Position numbers and translations under genes: made by a program. Positions 35,699 to 45,552 of a stretch of 46,189 nt of DNA are shown piece by piece (positions within the stretch are counted from its first letter, which is position 1; each line of letters opens with the position of its first letter). This stretch comes from Holophagales bacterium (GTDB lineage: Bacteria; Acidobacteriota; Thermoanaerobaculia; UBA5066): positions 1 to 46,189 of the forward strand of contig JADKBZ010000028.1 of NCBI GenBank assembly GCA_016714815.1, written 5' to 3'. The notes under the pieces were generated by a model. The model searched no databases, was not told where the DNA came from, and saw only the letters and a program-made list of their open reading frames with translations.

Positions 35699-38641
35699 AC
35701 GGGACCCGTTCCTGGGGCATCGCTACCGCCGCGCTCGTCCTGTTGCTCGTCGCCTCCGCGGGCAACCTGCTGGCGCAGAGCTCCACCGGATCCATCACCG
35801 GGACCGTGACCGACTCCGCCGGAGGCCCCGTCCCCGGGACCTCTGTCAGGGCGAGGAACCTCGGAACGGGTCTGACGCGGGCCACGCTCTCGGGCCAGGG
35901 CGGGGCGTTCACGTTCCCGCTCCTGCCGGTCGGCCGCTACGAGGTCGGTGCCGAGCTCCCGGGCTTCTCGCCCGCGAAGGTCTCCGAGGTGACGGTTTCC
36001 GTCGGAGGCAAGGTCGACCTGACGCTGAGGGTGGCCATCGCGACCACCTCCTCCGTCCTCGTCACCCTCCGAGACGCCCCTCGTCGAGACGACCCGCACC
36101 CAGTCTTCCTCGGTCGTGAACGAGAGGGCCATCGCGAACCTCCCGACGAACGGTCGCAACTTCATCGATTTCGTCCTCACGACGCCCGGCGTCTCGAAGG
36201 ACCCCCGCCAGGGCGACATCAGCTTCGCGGGCCAGCGCGGGACGCTGAACAGCCTCGTGATCGACGGGGCGAACAACGACAACACCTTCTTCGGCCAGGC
36301 CCTGGGACGGACGGGCTCCGGGCGGGCGCCGTACCAGTTCAGCCAGGACGCCGTGAAGGAGTTCCAGGTCAACCGCAACGCCTACTCGGCCGAGTTCGGC
36401 CGCGCCGGCGGCGCCGTGATCAACGTCGTCACCAAGTCGGGCACGAACGAATTTCACGGCGCGGCGTTCGAGTTCTACCGCGACAAGGCCCTCAACGCGA
36501 ACGACTACATCAACGAGATCAACGGGCGCGCGAAGAGCAACTACCACTACAACCAGTTCGGGGCGAGCCTGGGAGGACCGATCGTCCGGGACCAGCTGTT
36601 CTTCTTCGCGAACTACGACGGCCAGCGCAACACGAACGGCCAGGCCGTCATCCTCAACACCGCCGGACTGCCGACCGACCCGATCACCCAGTCCGGTCTC
36701 GCGAAGCTTCAGCCCCTCACGGAACCGTACGACCGGGGCCAGAACCAGGACGTCCTCCTCCTGAAGGCGGACTACGAGGCCGGGCTCGCCGGCCACCTCT
36801 CGGCACGCTACAACCGCCAGCGGTTCACCGGCGTGAACAACGAGAACGGCGGCACGACGCAGTCCGTCCAGCACTCGGGCAACTCCCTCGTCCAGACCGA
36901 CACGCTCACGGCGTCCCTCACGACCTCGCTCTCGGCGACGACCTTCAACGAGCTCCGCGGCCAGTACGCGAAGGATTCCGAGCCGGGCCAGGCGAACAGC
37001 GCCGCCCCGGAGACCCTCATCCAGCAGGGAGCCTTCTCGTTCACCATCGGCCGGAACAACTTCAGCCCGCGCGAGACGACCATCACGCGCTACCAGATCG
37101 CGGACGCCGCGACCTTCCTCCTCGGCAGCCACGCGGTCAAGGGCGGCTTCGACTGGAGCCGGGACCTCATCGTGAACTGGTTCCCCGGAAACTTCTCCGG
37201 GAGCTACACCTTCAACACCGTCGCCGCCTACGACCTGCAGAAGCCGATCTCCTACACCCAGGCTTTCCCGGGAGAGGGCACCTCGGGGCCGTACACGAAC
37301 CCCGACCTCTCCGAGCTCGCGTTCTTCCTCCAGGACGAGTGGCATGCCAGCCGGGACCTCACCGTGAACCTCGGCGTCCGGTATGACAAACAGGGAATCG
37401 GGCAGCCGACCGTGAGGAACCCCGACGAGGAGCTCGCGGCCGCCGGGATCGACACCTCCGTCGTTCCCGTGGACGGCGACAACGTGGCCGCGCGCCTCGG
37501 CTTCGCGTGGACGCCGAAAGGCTCGGACGAGACCGTCGTTCGCGGCGGCTACGGAATGTTCTACGGCCGGACGCCCTCCATCATGATCGGCACGGCGATG
37601 TCGAACAACGGCATCAACGTCCAGACCCTGACGTTCACGGGCGCCCAGATGCCTGCCTACCCCACCATCTTCCCGGCCATCCCCTCCGGCGCCACGGTCC
37701 CGAAGCCGACGATCCTCGCTTTCGACCCGGGCTTCCAGAGCCCGCTCGTCCACCAGGCGAGCCTCGGCGTCGAGCGCGCCGTCGGCAGCGAGATCTCGGT
37801 GGCCCTCTCGTACCTCTGGGCCAGAGGCGTTCACCTCCAGCGCTCGACCGACATCAACCTCGGCACGCCGATGATCCTCAACTACACCGACACGAGCGGC
37901 ACCGTCCATCCCATCAAGCGGTACGGCTCCGACCGGCCCTTCTCGAACTTCGCCCGGGTCATCCAGTTCCAGAGCACGGCCGACTCCGAGTACAACGGCG
38001 CCACGCTCGAGGTCAACAAGCGCTTCTCGGGCAACTGGCAGGCCCGGCTCGCCTACACCTTCTCGAAGGTCATCGACACGAAACCGGACGCCACGTCGGT
38101 CGTCCCGAACGGCGGAGACGACGCCAAGCAGGTTTCGGACCCGCGGGACTTCCTGGCGGATCGCGCGGTCGGGGATTCCGACCAGCGCCACCGCGTCGTC
38201 CTCTCGGGATACTGGAGCCTCCCCTTCTTCCGTGGCGCCGGCGGCTGGAAGCAGGCCGTGCTCGGCGGCTGGTCGCTCTCGGGCATCGTGACCGTCGCGA
38301 GCGGGCAGCCCTACTCGCCCACCCTCACCCCCCTCAGCGACCTCAACAACGACGGGAACAACCGCAACGACCGCGCTCCGGGCTTCGCCCGCAACAGCCT
38401 CGAGTACCCGACGATCTTCACGGTGGACCCGCGAATCACGAAGGACGTCCCCGTGGGCAGGATCACGATCCAGCTCATCGCCGAGGCCTTCAACGTCTTC
38501 AACCGGTCGAACGTCGTCGGCGTCACGCAGACCTACTACCGCGTCGCCGGCCCCACGCTCACGCCGGTCTCGACGTTCGGTTCTCCGACGGCCTCGGCCG
38601 GCCCGCGCATCGTCCAGCTCGCGGTCAAGGTCATCTTCTGA
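35695..38641 (+). pseudogene. TonB-dependent receptor, Oar-like, broken by a +1 frameshift
   Basis: Translation from ATG 35695 gives a signal peptide (TAALVLLLVASAGNLLAQ), a carboxypeptidase regulatory-like domain (GSITGTVTDSAGG) and the start of the plug. It leaves the receptor frame at about 36065-36067. Dropping one C from the run at 36065-36067 restores the expected TSETPLVETTRTQSSSVVNE and joins the second frame, which runs to 38641. This second part has LPTNGRNFIDFVLTTPGV, LVIDGANNDNTFFGQ, the barrel strands SLGGPIVRDQLFFFANYDGQ and ALFVQDEW-like FFLQDEWHASRDLTV, and the C-terminal Phe (VKVIF). The restored protein would have about 981 residues. The frameshift is either a true lesion or a base-calling error in the C run. 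No substrate enzymes adjoin it, and its stop touches the stop of the convergent acyltransferase gene. Confidence 0.88.
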
Positions 38642-39331
38642 TCAGGAGCAGTAGAGCTCCCGGCGCCGCTGAAGGTCGTCCTTCATCGCCCGCTTGAACG
38701 CGTCGGCGTCCAGCCCTTCTCCGAGGCTCTTCACGTAGGCCGCGATGTCGATCCGCTCGAGCCGCAGCCGGACCGTCTTGAAAGCCCGGGGGAATCGCCC
38801 CGGCACCTGCACGTGGTGGAGGCCGCCGCTGTAGGCGATCAGGAACCCGCCGCTCCCGAGCGCGTGCAGGACGTCGGCGATGCCGCCGCGAATCGACATC
38901 TGTCGGCCCGTCGCGTCGAGCCCCGTCTCCCGCATCATCCGGCCCTCGGGCGCCATCACCACGAGGCCGTCGGGGCGGATCGCCCCGAGCAGCGCGCTCC
39001 ACGTGTGGTCGCGCTCGCGCGTAATCGACACCACCTGGCTCGCGACGAGCCGGTACAGCAGACCAACGAGCGGGCGCTCGACCGTCTTCTGCGCCGCCGG
39101 TATGACCCCGCGGCTCGCGATGGCCCAGAGAAGCCGGAGCGGCGCGTCGCCGAGGTAGAGGAGCTCGAAGAGGCTCGTGTGGTTCAGAAGGGCGACGAGG
39201 CGCAGGCCCTTCCAGCGCTCCTCCGGCGCGTCCCCCACCCACGCCACCTCGTGGCGGTAGAAGACGCGGCTCGTGGCCTTGATGGCGAGGAGGAGGAAGA
39301 AGACGAAGAGGCTTCGCACGGCAACCGCCAT
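38642..39331 (-). CDS. PlsC-like lysophospholipid acyltransferase family protein
   Basis: The 229-residue protein has an N-terminal membrane helix (LFVFFLLLAIKATSRVF). The acyltransferase motifs follow: NHTSLFE (motif I, H-x4-E where most family members have H-x4-D), a central SITRERDHTW block where the Arg-rich motif II is expected, and APEGRMMRETG (motif III, EGxR-like). This places it near 1-acylglycerol-3-phosphate acyltransferases, but the Asp to Glu change at the catalytic dyad makes the exact reaction uncertain. It ends directly against the convergent TonB receptor gene, with no base between the two stop codons. Confidence 0.72.
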   Translation of the reverse strand: MAVAVRSLFVFFLLLAIKATSRVFYRHEVAWVGDAPEERWKGLRLVALLNHTSLFELLYLGDAPLRLLWAIASRGVIPAAQKTVERPLVGLLYRLVASQVVSITRERDHTWSALLGAIRPDGLVVMAPEGRMMRETGLDATGRQMSIRGGIADVLHALGSGGFLIAYSGGLHHVQVPGRFPRAFKTVRLRLERIDIAAYVKSLGEGLDADAFKRAMKDDLQRRRELYCS

Positions 39332-39356
39332 TCTCCCCCAGTCCTCGCGCGCCGCG

Positions 39357-42300
39357 TTAGCGCACCCGCACCATGCGGAACACCGTTCCGTCTCCCGTCC
39401 CGTTGTCGTTGACGACGCCGTAGGCGACGAAACGCCCGGCCCCCGAGACCCGCCGAAGCTCCGCCCAGCCGGAACCCTCCGCGCCGGCGAGCGCCAGGAC
39501 CTGGTTGAACTGCCGCCTCTCGCCCGGCTGAAGCGTGACGGAAGGGAGGCTCCCGGAAGCCCGCCCGCCGTCGTCGCGAATCGTCACCGAGAGGGTGACG
39601 GACGCTCCGCCCGACGGCTCCGGGTTCGCCACGGCCAGGTTCGACCGGAACGCCGGGCTCTCGAGCAGCCCCGGCACGATCGCCTCCGTCGCCGCCCATT
39701 CCGCCTCCGGGAAGAGCGGGACCGACGTCGAGAAGTCTCCCCTCGCGGTCGGGCCGCGCCCGAGGACGGCCGCGTAACCGACGAGGTTCGCGGCGCCCGA
39801 ATCCCCGTCGCCTTCGATCGAGATCGTCCCGTCGAAGGCCCCCGGGTCGAGAGAGACCCCGTTCGAAGCGAGCCACGCCCCGGCGTCGTCGACGCGCACG
39901 ACCCCGTCCTTCGGAATCGTGACGCGCGCCGTCGCGTCCACGGCGCCACCGTTGCTGACGCCGCGGAACCGAAGGGAGAGCGGGGTCGCCGTCCAGGAGT
40001 CGGCCGAGGCGACGGCCAGCTCCGTCCGGAACGAGCCCCGCGTCGTCGACACCGAGAGAGCGGCGGGGACGAAGAGCGTGCCGCGTCCCGGCTTCGTCCA
40101 CCGGGGCGCCGCCTGGACGACCACGCCATCCTGCGTGAGGTCGTCGTTTCGGACCGCGTAAGGCAGCAGGTCGTCGGGCGCCGTGCTCGCGACGGCCGTG
40201 ATCGGTCCGTCCGCAAAGGCCCGGTCCGGGTCGACCTGGACGAACCCTCCGCTCGAGATCCGAAAGCCGAGCGCCACCGGATCGCGCCAGCTCGGACCGT
40301 GGACCGACGCGAAGATCGTCCCGCGGGTGCCGTCCGTGCCGGCCGCCGCCGCCAGGTGCGTCCTCGTTCCGGTCCGGGGGTTCGGGAGGAGAAGGCTCGC
40401 CTTCTCGAGGACGAAGGTTCCGGCGTCCCGGGCCTCCAGAGCGACTCCCGCCGTCCCGCCCTCCGCTTCGTTCCAGACGCGGACGGCGGCCCAGGCGTCG
40501 TCCTCGTCCGCGAGCCCGTCGAAGTCGACCGTCAGCGGTCCGACGAACCCGGGCGCGGGATCCTCGACTCGCGCCTGGGCACCCGGCCGCAGTTCGATCT
40601 CCCGGCACGCTGCGAGATCGGGCCCGGCGAAGAGCCGAACCGTCGCCGTCCGATCGGGGGAGAAATTCCCCACGAAGAGCGTGCTTCGGTACTTCCCGCC
40701 GAGCCCTTCGACGTCGACGACCGCGGGGACCGTCTTCCGGACCCGCTCGACCGGCCGGAGGAGCGCGCCCGGACCGTAGACCTCGATGTTGCCGTGACTC
40801 GTCCCGAACCCTCCCAGGGAAGAGAGGACCCGCACCTGCCGTTCTCCGCGGACCTGCTTCAGCCGCCCCCTCGAGAGCTCCATCCAGTGCCACGAGTCCC
40901 ATCCCAGGAAGAGGCGGCCGGCGATCGGCACCAGCTTGAGGGTGTCGAGATACGCGAGCCACGAATCGCCGAGGTCGCTCCCCCGCACCACGCTCTTCCA
41001 GGCCCCGTCCGCGGCCTCGACGACGATCGGCCGGTTCCGGTCCGGCGGCGCACCGGGCACCCCGACGAGGAGGAAAAGGCTCCCCCGCGCCTCCGCCACG
41101 TCCCGGGCTTTCCACCCTTCCGGCAGCCCGGCGAACGCCGGCACGAGCTGATCCCCCTCGAGCCGGTTCGCCTTCGCCTCTCCCACCAGGTAGAGCTGCC
41201 CGGCGGCGACCCGGAGCCGGCGAAGCGTCGTGGAGTCTCCGTCGCGAGCCCCCTCGATGCGGCTCCACCGCCCGTCGCGAAGGCGATAGAGCTCGTCGAC
41301 CCGGCCCGCCACGAAGAGGTCGTCGCCCGCCGGAAGGACTTTCGGATCGGGATCGTCGAGGACGGCCGACGCGGGGAACCCGAGGTCCTCCCACTGCCCC
41401 GTCTCTTCCGAGAAGAGGAGCAGCCGCAGGACGGGCCACGCCGACACGTCCATCACGCCGGCGCGCCCCTGGTAGACGAACCCCTGCCTCGCCTCGGACG
41501 AGCCTGGAGGAGCGAGCTTCCTCCATCCATCGTCCCTCGCGTAGACGTTCCCGCCCATCGCCGCGAAGAGCGCCTCGCCGTCGGAGAAATAGACCGGACT
41601 GCCGGGAGTCCCGTCGATGCCGGAGGTCTCGCGCCACTCTCCGCCCGAGAGGAGGGCGACCGCGTTGTCGCCGCTCCAGGCGAAGAGCCTCGTCCCGGCC
41701 GCGAAGAGCATCGCCGGCCGGCGGAAGGGAGAGTTCGGGACGAACGGAACGAGCGCGCCCCCCGCGAATTCATAGAGCGACTCGCGAGGCGCCTGCGACA
41801 CGAGGATCACCTTCCCGTTCCACTCGACGGGCGCGCCGCGCCCCTCTGGAAGGGAGATCACCTCGGACCATCGATCCCCGTCGAAGACGACGCTCTTCCA
41901 CCCGACATCCGGGATCCGCCAGCTCGCCCAGATCGTCGAGGGCGTGGACTGCAGCGGAATGTTGCCCCCCAGGACGAACGGCGGTACCGGCGCGGGAGAG
42001 ATCGCCGTCCACCCCGACGGATCGAGCCGGAAGAAGGGGGTCGACTCGTCTGCGCGCAGTCCCCTCCGCGTCGACGGAGCGCGCCACCCGCCGCAGATAC
42101 CGGGCGGCATCGACAGGAGGTAAACGCGCCCCTTCACGACGAACACCTGCCCGGAACAGGCGGGAGGCGGCGCCTCAGTCCGGATCGAGCCGTCCTGAAG
42201 GGACACCGACACGAGGCTCCCCCACGTCGCCGGGTCCGGGTCGCAACCGTCGTTGCGGCAGTGGCCGAACGCCCCCTGAGTCACCCAGAGGCGGTCGGTC

Positions 42301-42677
42301 CCGAAGGCCCAGGAGGGAAAGAAGCCGGGGAAGGTCGCGAAGAGACGCCACGTCGTCCCTTCGAGGAGGTGGACGCGGAGTTCGTCCAGCCCCTGGCTCA
42401 CCGTGAAGAAGCGCCCGCCGGCGAAGACGGGGGTTCCGGGAGGGAGCCTCTCCTCCCCGTTGAAAAGCAGCCGGGACCGGACCCAGCCCGCCCCGTCGAA
42501 CTCCCACGAGCCCCCCGGGCCGAATGCGATCGTCCGCCGGTCGTCCCCGAGGAGGGACGTGATCCGCGGAGCGACGGGGGCCTCGGCCGCGACCTTCCAG
42601 AAGAGCTCCGCGCGGAGCGGAGACGGCGCCAGGAGAGCGAGCAGAAACACCGGGACGCTCCGGAAGGCGTGTCTCAT
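39357..42677 (-). CDS. Large secreted protein: beta-propeller-like region plus three Ig-like repeats
   Basis: I chose ATG 42677 (1,106 residues) because it gives a clean signal peptide (SVPVFLLALLAPSPLRA); the longer reading to 42866 adds 63 residues of low-quality sequence in front. The first 650 or so residues contain many short beta-blades with Gly, Trp and Asp at regular spacing (SWEFDGAGWVRS, RFFTVSQGLDELR, NVYARDDGWRKLA, ELYRLRDGRWSRIEG), like a Kelch or WD-type propeller. Then come three related units, each opening with a Phe/Tyr-Arg-Ser/Thr-x-Leu strand: KYRSTLFVGN, SFRTELAVAS and FRSNLAVANPEPSGG. Such units are frequent in acidobacterial secreted proteins. No enzyme motif is visible. 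It is probably a cell-surface or extracellular protein; function unknown. Confidence 0.72.
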   Translation of the reverse strand: MRHAFRSVPVFLLALLAPSPLRAELFWKVAAEAPVAPRITSLLGDDRRTIAFGPGGSWEFDGAGWVRSRLLFNGEERLPPGTPVFAGGRFFTVSQGLDELRVHLLEGTTWRLFATFPGFFPSWAFGTDRLWVTQGAFGHCRNDGCDPDPATWGSLVSVSLQDGSIRTEAPPPACSGQVFVVKGRVYLLSMPPGICGGWRAPSTRRGLRADESTPFFRLDPSGWTAISPAPVPPFVLGGNIPLQSTPSTIWASWRIPDVGWKSVVFDGDRWSEVISLPEGRGAPVEWNGKVILVSQAPRESLYEFAGGALVPFVPNSPFRRPAMLFAAGTRLFAWSGDNAVALLSGGEWRETSGIDGTPGSPVYFSDGEALFAAMGGNVYARDDGWRKLAPPGSSEARQGFVYQGRAGVMDVSAWPVLRLLLFSEETGQWEDLGFPASAVLDDPDPKVLPAGDDLFVAGRVDELYRLRDGRWSRIEGARDGDSTTLRRLRVAAGQLYLVGEAKANRLEGDQLVPAFAGLPEGWKARDVAEARGSLFLLVGVPGAPPDRNRPIVVEAADGAWKSVVRGSDLGDSWLAYLDTLKLVPIAGRLFLGWDSWHWMELSRGRLKQVRGERQVRVLSSLGGFGTSHGNIEVYGPGALLRPVERVRKTVPAVVDVEGLGGKYRSTLFVGNFSPDRTATVRLFAGPDLAACREIELRPGAQARVEDPAPGFVGPLTVDFDGLADEDDAWAAVRVWNEAEGGTAGVALEARDAGTFVLEKASLLLPNPRTGTRTHLAAAAGTDGTRGTIFASVHGPSWRDPVALGFRISSGGFVQVDPDRAFADGPITAVASTAPDDLLPYAVRNDDLTQDGVVVQAAPRWTKPGRGTLFVPAALSVSTTRGSFRTELAVASADSWTATPLSLRFRGVSNGGAVDATARVTIPKDGVVRVDDAGAWLASNGVSLDPGAFDGTISIEGDGDSGAANLVGYAAVLGRGPTARGDFSTSVPLFPEAEWAATEAIVPGLLESPAFRSNLAVANPEPSGGASVTLSVTIRDDGGRASGSLPSVTLQPGERRQFNQVLALAGAEGSGWAELRRVSGAGRFVAYGVVNDNGTGDGTVFRMVRVR

Positions 42678-43514
42678 GGATTCCCGCGGAAGTGTATGGC
42701 GACTGTCGAACCCCACGGAGAGCCCGCCCCACGCGACTTCTCCTTGTGGCCCCGGGACGGCTGTGGTCGAATCTCCAGCAGGCCAATGCCGGAGAGATGG
42801 ACTCGCCCCCGCCCGGGCGGGCAGGGACGCCCAGAGACTGCTCCGGCGCCGGGCGTCCCCCGGCAATCCGTTTTCATCTCCCCTGTTGTAGTTCCGGGCG
42901 TCTCGCGCAGCTTAGTCATGCGCCCCGCTCTTTCCGGTCGGACGAGGCCCGATCCGGCGTGCTCTTGCCAGGTTCTCTGATCCCGGATGCCCAGAAACGG
43001 CCCCAACCTCCCGCGGCGACATACGCCGAGCCCGCTCGGTTCCCGCCACCGAAGGGCACGGAGTGTCTCGAAAGCCCCTCGCGCCAACACCCAAACCCTT
43101 ATACATCAACTACTTGCGAAAGCCATACCCTCCGCCGACGAAACCGGCTCCCGCGAAACCCATTCCCGGTCTGCCTTCCCTCGCCGGTCCCGAAGCCGAT
43201 GGTCTTCGTCCCTGTCGACCCTTTTCTTAGGGGAATGCCTGTAACGCCCGGCATCGGCCGCTCCCGGTCGGAAAGCCCGCACCGGTCCTCCCGTTTCTGC
43301 CCGGAAACAACGGGCGAGATCCCGGTCAGGCACCGCGGGCGGATTTCGCCGATCTCGGTCGAATCCCAGGCCCGTCCGCGACGTCTTAGATGGCGGTTCG
43401 CGCTGTGGCCAGCTGCGCTTCCTTGTGGGAAGTGCGGATTAGATGGCACCAACTGCGGCCTATCGCATCTCCCGAAATCCGCGTCTTATACGGCGACAGC
43501 TGTCTAATTAGGGT
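42678..43514. other. Long non-coding stretch upstream of the IS91-type element
   Basis: No gene is convincing here. Plus-strand frames such as 42692-43507 translate into Pro/Arg/Ser-rich text without family features. The rightmost 180 bases hold structured DNA. TTAGATGGC occurs at 43386-43394 and 43439-43447, with a weaker relative (CTTATACGGC) at 43485. GCGGATTTCG (43339-43348) is inverted at 43473-43482. The palindromes GACAGCTGTC (43495-43504) and CTAATTAG (43504-43511) adjoin the element. I take these for recombinase-binding or terminal sequences of a mobile element. Confidence 0.5.
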
Positions 43515-43608
43515 TGAACTAAACCGCTTCGCGGTAAGGGCGTTCCTGGGCGCCTCCGGGTGATCGCCGGGCTGTCCCGCTCATCCTTTCGTCAGAAAGG
43601 AGCAGCGC

Positions 43609-44472
43609 ATGACACCACTTCGCCGGCGAATGCTCGAAGACATGTCCGTCCGCAACTACGCCAAGAGGACCCAGGAGAGCTACACCCTTTACGTCCAGAA
43701 GTTCGCCCAGCACTTCGGGAAGTCCCCCGAGCTCCTCGGTCCCGAAGAGATTCGGCTCTACCAGATCTACCTGACCCGGGAAAGGAAGGTGGCCTTCTCG
43801 ACCCTCAACTGCGTCGTGGCGGCCCTGAGGTTTCTCTACGGCGTGACGCTGCGCGCCAGCTGGCCCATCGCGACGATTCCGTACGCACGCAAGGAGAAGA
43901 GGCTTCCGGTCGTCCTGAGTCCGGAGGAAGTCTCTCGGTTCTTTCACGCCATCGCGAGCCTGAAGCACCGCGCCGTACTGGCCATTGCCTACGGGGCCGG
44001 CCTTCGCGTCTCGGAGTTGACGGCGCTTCGGGCCACCGACATCGACAGCAAGCGGCGGGTGATTCGGGTCCGCAGCGGAAAAGGCCACAAGGACCGCTAC
44101 GTCATGCTCTCTCCCCGGCTGCTGGAGCTGATCCGGGCCTACTGGAGAGCCGAGCACCCCAAGGGAGGCTTCCTGTTCCCCGGCGGTGTCGCCGGACAGC
44201 CGCTGGACGCTACGTCGATCCAGAGGTTCTGTCAGAGGGCCGCACGGGCCAGCGGCCTGAAGAAGCGCATCACGCCGCACACCCTGCGCCACTGCTTCGC
44301 CACGCACCTGCTCGAAGCCGGCACCGACCTGCGCACCATCCAGGTGCTCATGGGGCACTCGAGCCTGGCGACCACGGCGGTCTACCTCCACGTCTCCAAC
44401 AAGGCCAGCGGGGAGACGACGAGCCCGCTGGACCGGCTCGAGTCCTTCCCGGGCCTGGCATCGCGTTCCTGA
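43609..44472 (+). CDS. XerC-like tyrosine recombinase (phage integrase family) of the IS91-type element
   Basis: The 287-residue recombinase has an N-terminal SAM-like core-binding domain (about 8-85) and a catalytic domain with all active residues: R133 in GAGLRVSELTAL, K158 in SGKGHKDR, H224 and R227 in HTLRHCFATH, H250 in VLMGHSS and the nucleophile Y259 in TAVYLHVS. AAAGGAG sits six bases before the ATG, inside a small hairpin (CCTTT/AAAGG). Integrases of this kind are regularly found directly upstream of IS91 transposases; it presumably assists integration or resolution. The transposase gene begins seven bases after its stop. Confidence 0.95.
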   Translation: MTPLRRRMLEDMSVRNYAKRTQESYTLYVQKFAQHFGKSPELLGPEEIRLYQIYLTRERKVAFSTLNCVVAALRFLYGVTLRASWPIATIPYARKEKRLPVVLSPEEVSRFFHAIASLKHRAVLAIAYGAGLRVSELTALRATDIDSKRRVIRVRSGKGHKDRYVMLSPRLLELIRAYWRAEHPKGGFLFPGGVAGQPLDATSIQRFCQRAARASGLKKRITPHTLRHCFATHLLEAGTDLRTIQVLMGHSSLATTAVYLHVSNKASGETTSPLDRLESFPGLASRS

Positions 44473-44478
44473 CGCCTC

Positions 44479-45552
44479 GTGAGCCGGTCCGGCCCGGAGC
44501 TGGCCGAGATCGTTCGACGCTACGGTCCGGCCTACCGCGGCGCTGTCGGCGCCGTCCTTCCTCTGGAGCACCGCCGCGTCCTGGCGGCGATCGAGGCTTG
44601 TCGCACGTCCCGCTGGGTCCAGGCGCGCCGCACGGAGCTCCTGCCAGTCCCTTACTTCCACGTCGTCTTCACTCTTCCGGCCCCGTTGGCCGACCTCTCC
44701 CTGCAGAACAAACGGCTCCTCTACGGGCTCCTGCTCTCCGCAGCCTCCCGGACCCTCCTGACCATCGCCGCCGATCCAAAGCACCTCGGCGCCCGCATCG
44801 GCTTTCTCTCCGTCCTTCACACCTGGGGACAGAACCTCCTTCACCATCCGCACCTGCACTGCATCGTCCCCGGCGGCGGCCTGTCCCCCGATCGTCGCCG
44901 ATGGATCGCCTGCCGCCCCGGCTTCTTCCTGCCTGTCCGGGTCCTCTCCAGGCTCTTCCGTCGACTCTTCCTCGATGGCCTCGCCGCCGCCTTCCGGGCC
45001 GGCCGCCTCCGCTTCTTCGGCTCGCTCGCCTACCTGGCCGATCCCGCCGCACTGGCCGCCTTCACCGACTCTTTGGCTCGCATCGAGTGGGTCGTCTATG
45101 CCAAGCCCCCTTCCGTCGGACCCGAGCACGTACTGGCCTACCTCGGCCGCTACACCCACCGCGTCGCCCTCTCCAATAGCCGCATCCTCTCCCTCGACGA
45201 CGGTGCGGTCGCCTTCCGGTGGAAGGACTATCGCCACGCCAATCACCAGAAGGTCATGACTCTCGACGCGACGGAGTTCCTTCGCCGCTTCCTCCTCCAC
45301 GTCCTTCCGAACGGCTTCTCGCGCATTCGGCACTACGGCCTGCTGGCCAATCGTCACCGCGCTCGCAACCTCGCCCTCTGCCGCGCCCTGCTCACCCCGT
45401 ACAGCCCAGATCCGCCCACGCCCGAAGATTCGCGACAGACCGTCCCCTCGGACCCCGAAACGCCGCCTCCACCACTGCGCCTCTGTCCCGTCTGCCATCA
45501 AGGTCCCCTGCGTCGGCGCCCCCTTCTCCCCGCCCAGTGGGATACCTCATGA
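44479..45552 (+). CDS. IS91 family transposase lacking the zinc ribbon
   Basis: The 357-residue protein starts at GTG 44479. It is a Y2 rolling-circle (HUH) transposase with the metal motif HHPHLHCIVPGGGLS (H125, H127) and the two-Tyr motif YLGRYTHR (Y221, Y225). SRILSLDDGAVAFRWKDYR is also typical of the family. Full-length IS91 transposases carry, after the ACRT segment, a four-cysteine ribbon ending in CRNRHCPKC. Here ACRTS (to residue 44) joins directly to RWVQARRTELLPVPYFHVVFTLP, so about 40 residues are missing without a frameshift, at base 44610/44611. DNA recognition is probably impaired, so the element may be inactive or depend on a full-length relative. Confidence 0.9.
   Translation: MSRSGPELAEIVRRYGPAYRGAVGAVLPLEHRRVLAAIEACRTSRWVQARRTELLPVPYFHVVFTLPAPLADLSLQNKRLLYGLLLSAASRTLLTIAADPKHLGARIGFLSVLHTWGQNLLHHPHLHCIVPGGGLSPDRRRWIACRPGFFLPVRVLSRLFRRLFLDGLAAAFRAGRLRFFGSLAYLADPAALAAFTDSLARIEWVVYAKPPSVGPEHVLAYLGRYTHRVALSNSRILSLDDGAVAFRWKDYRHANHQKVMTLDATEFLRRFLLHVLPNGFSRIRHYGLLANRHRARNLALCRALLTPYSPDPPTPEDSRQTVPSDPETPPPPLRLCPVCHQGPLRRRPLLPAQWDTS

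Noticed and set aside
39273..42980. Plus-strand frame of 1,235 codons
   Set aside because: Despite its length, it is the antisense of the secreted propeller-like protein, which has a signal peptide and coherent repeats; the plus frame is Arg/Pro/Glu-rich.
42692..43507. Plus-strand frame of 271 codons in the gap before the IS element
   Set aside because: Pro/Arg/Ser-rich translation with no domain; it shares its DNA with the repeats and palindromes and looks non-coding.
43519..45501. Minus-strand frame of 660 codons
   Set aside because: It is antisense to the integrase and transposase, both of which have intact catalytic motifs.
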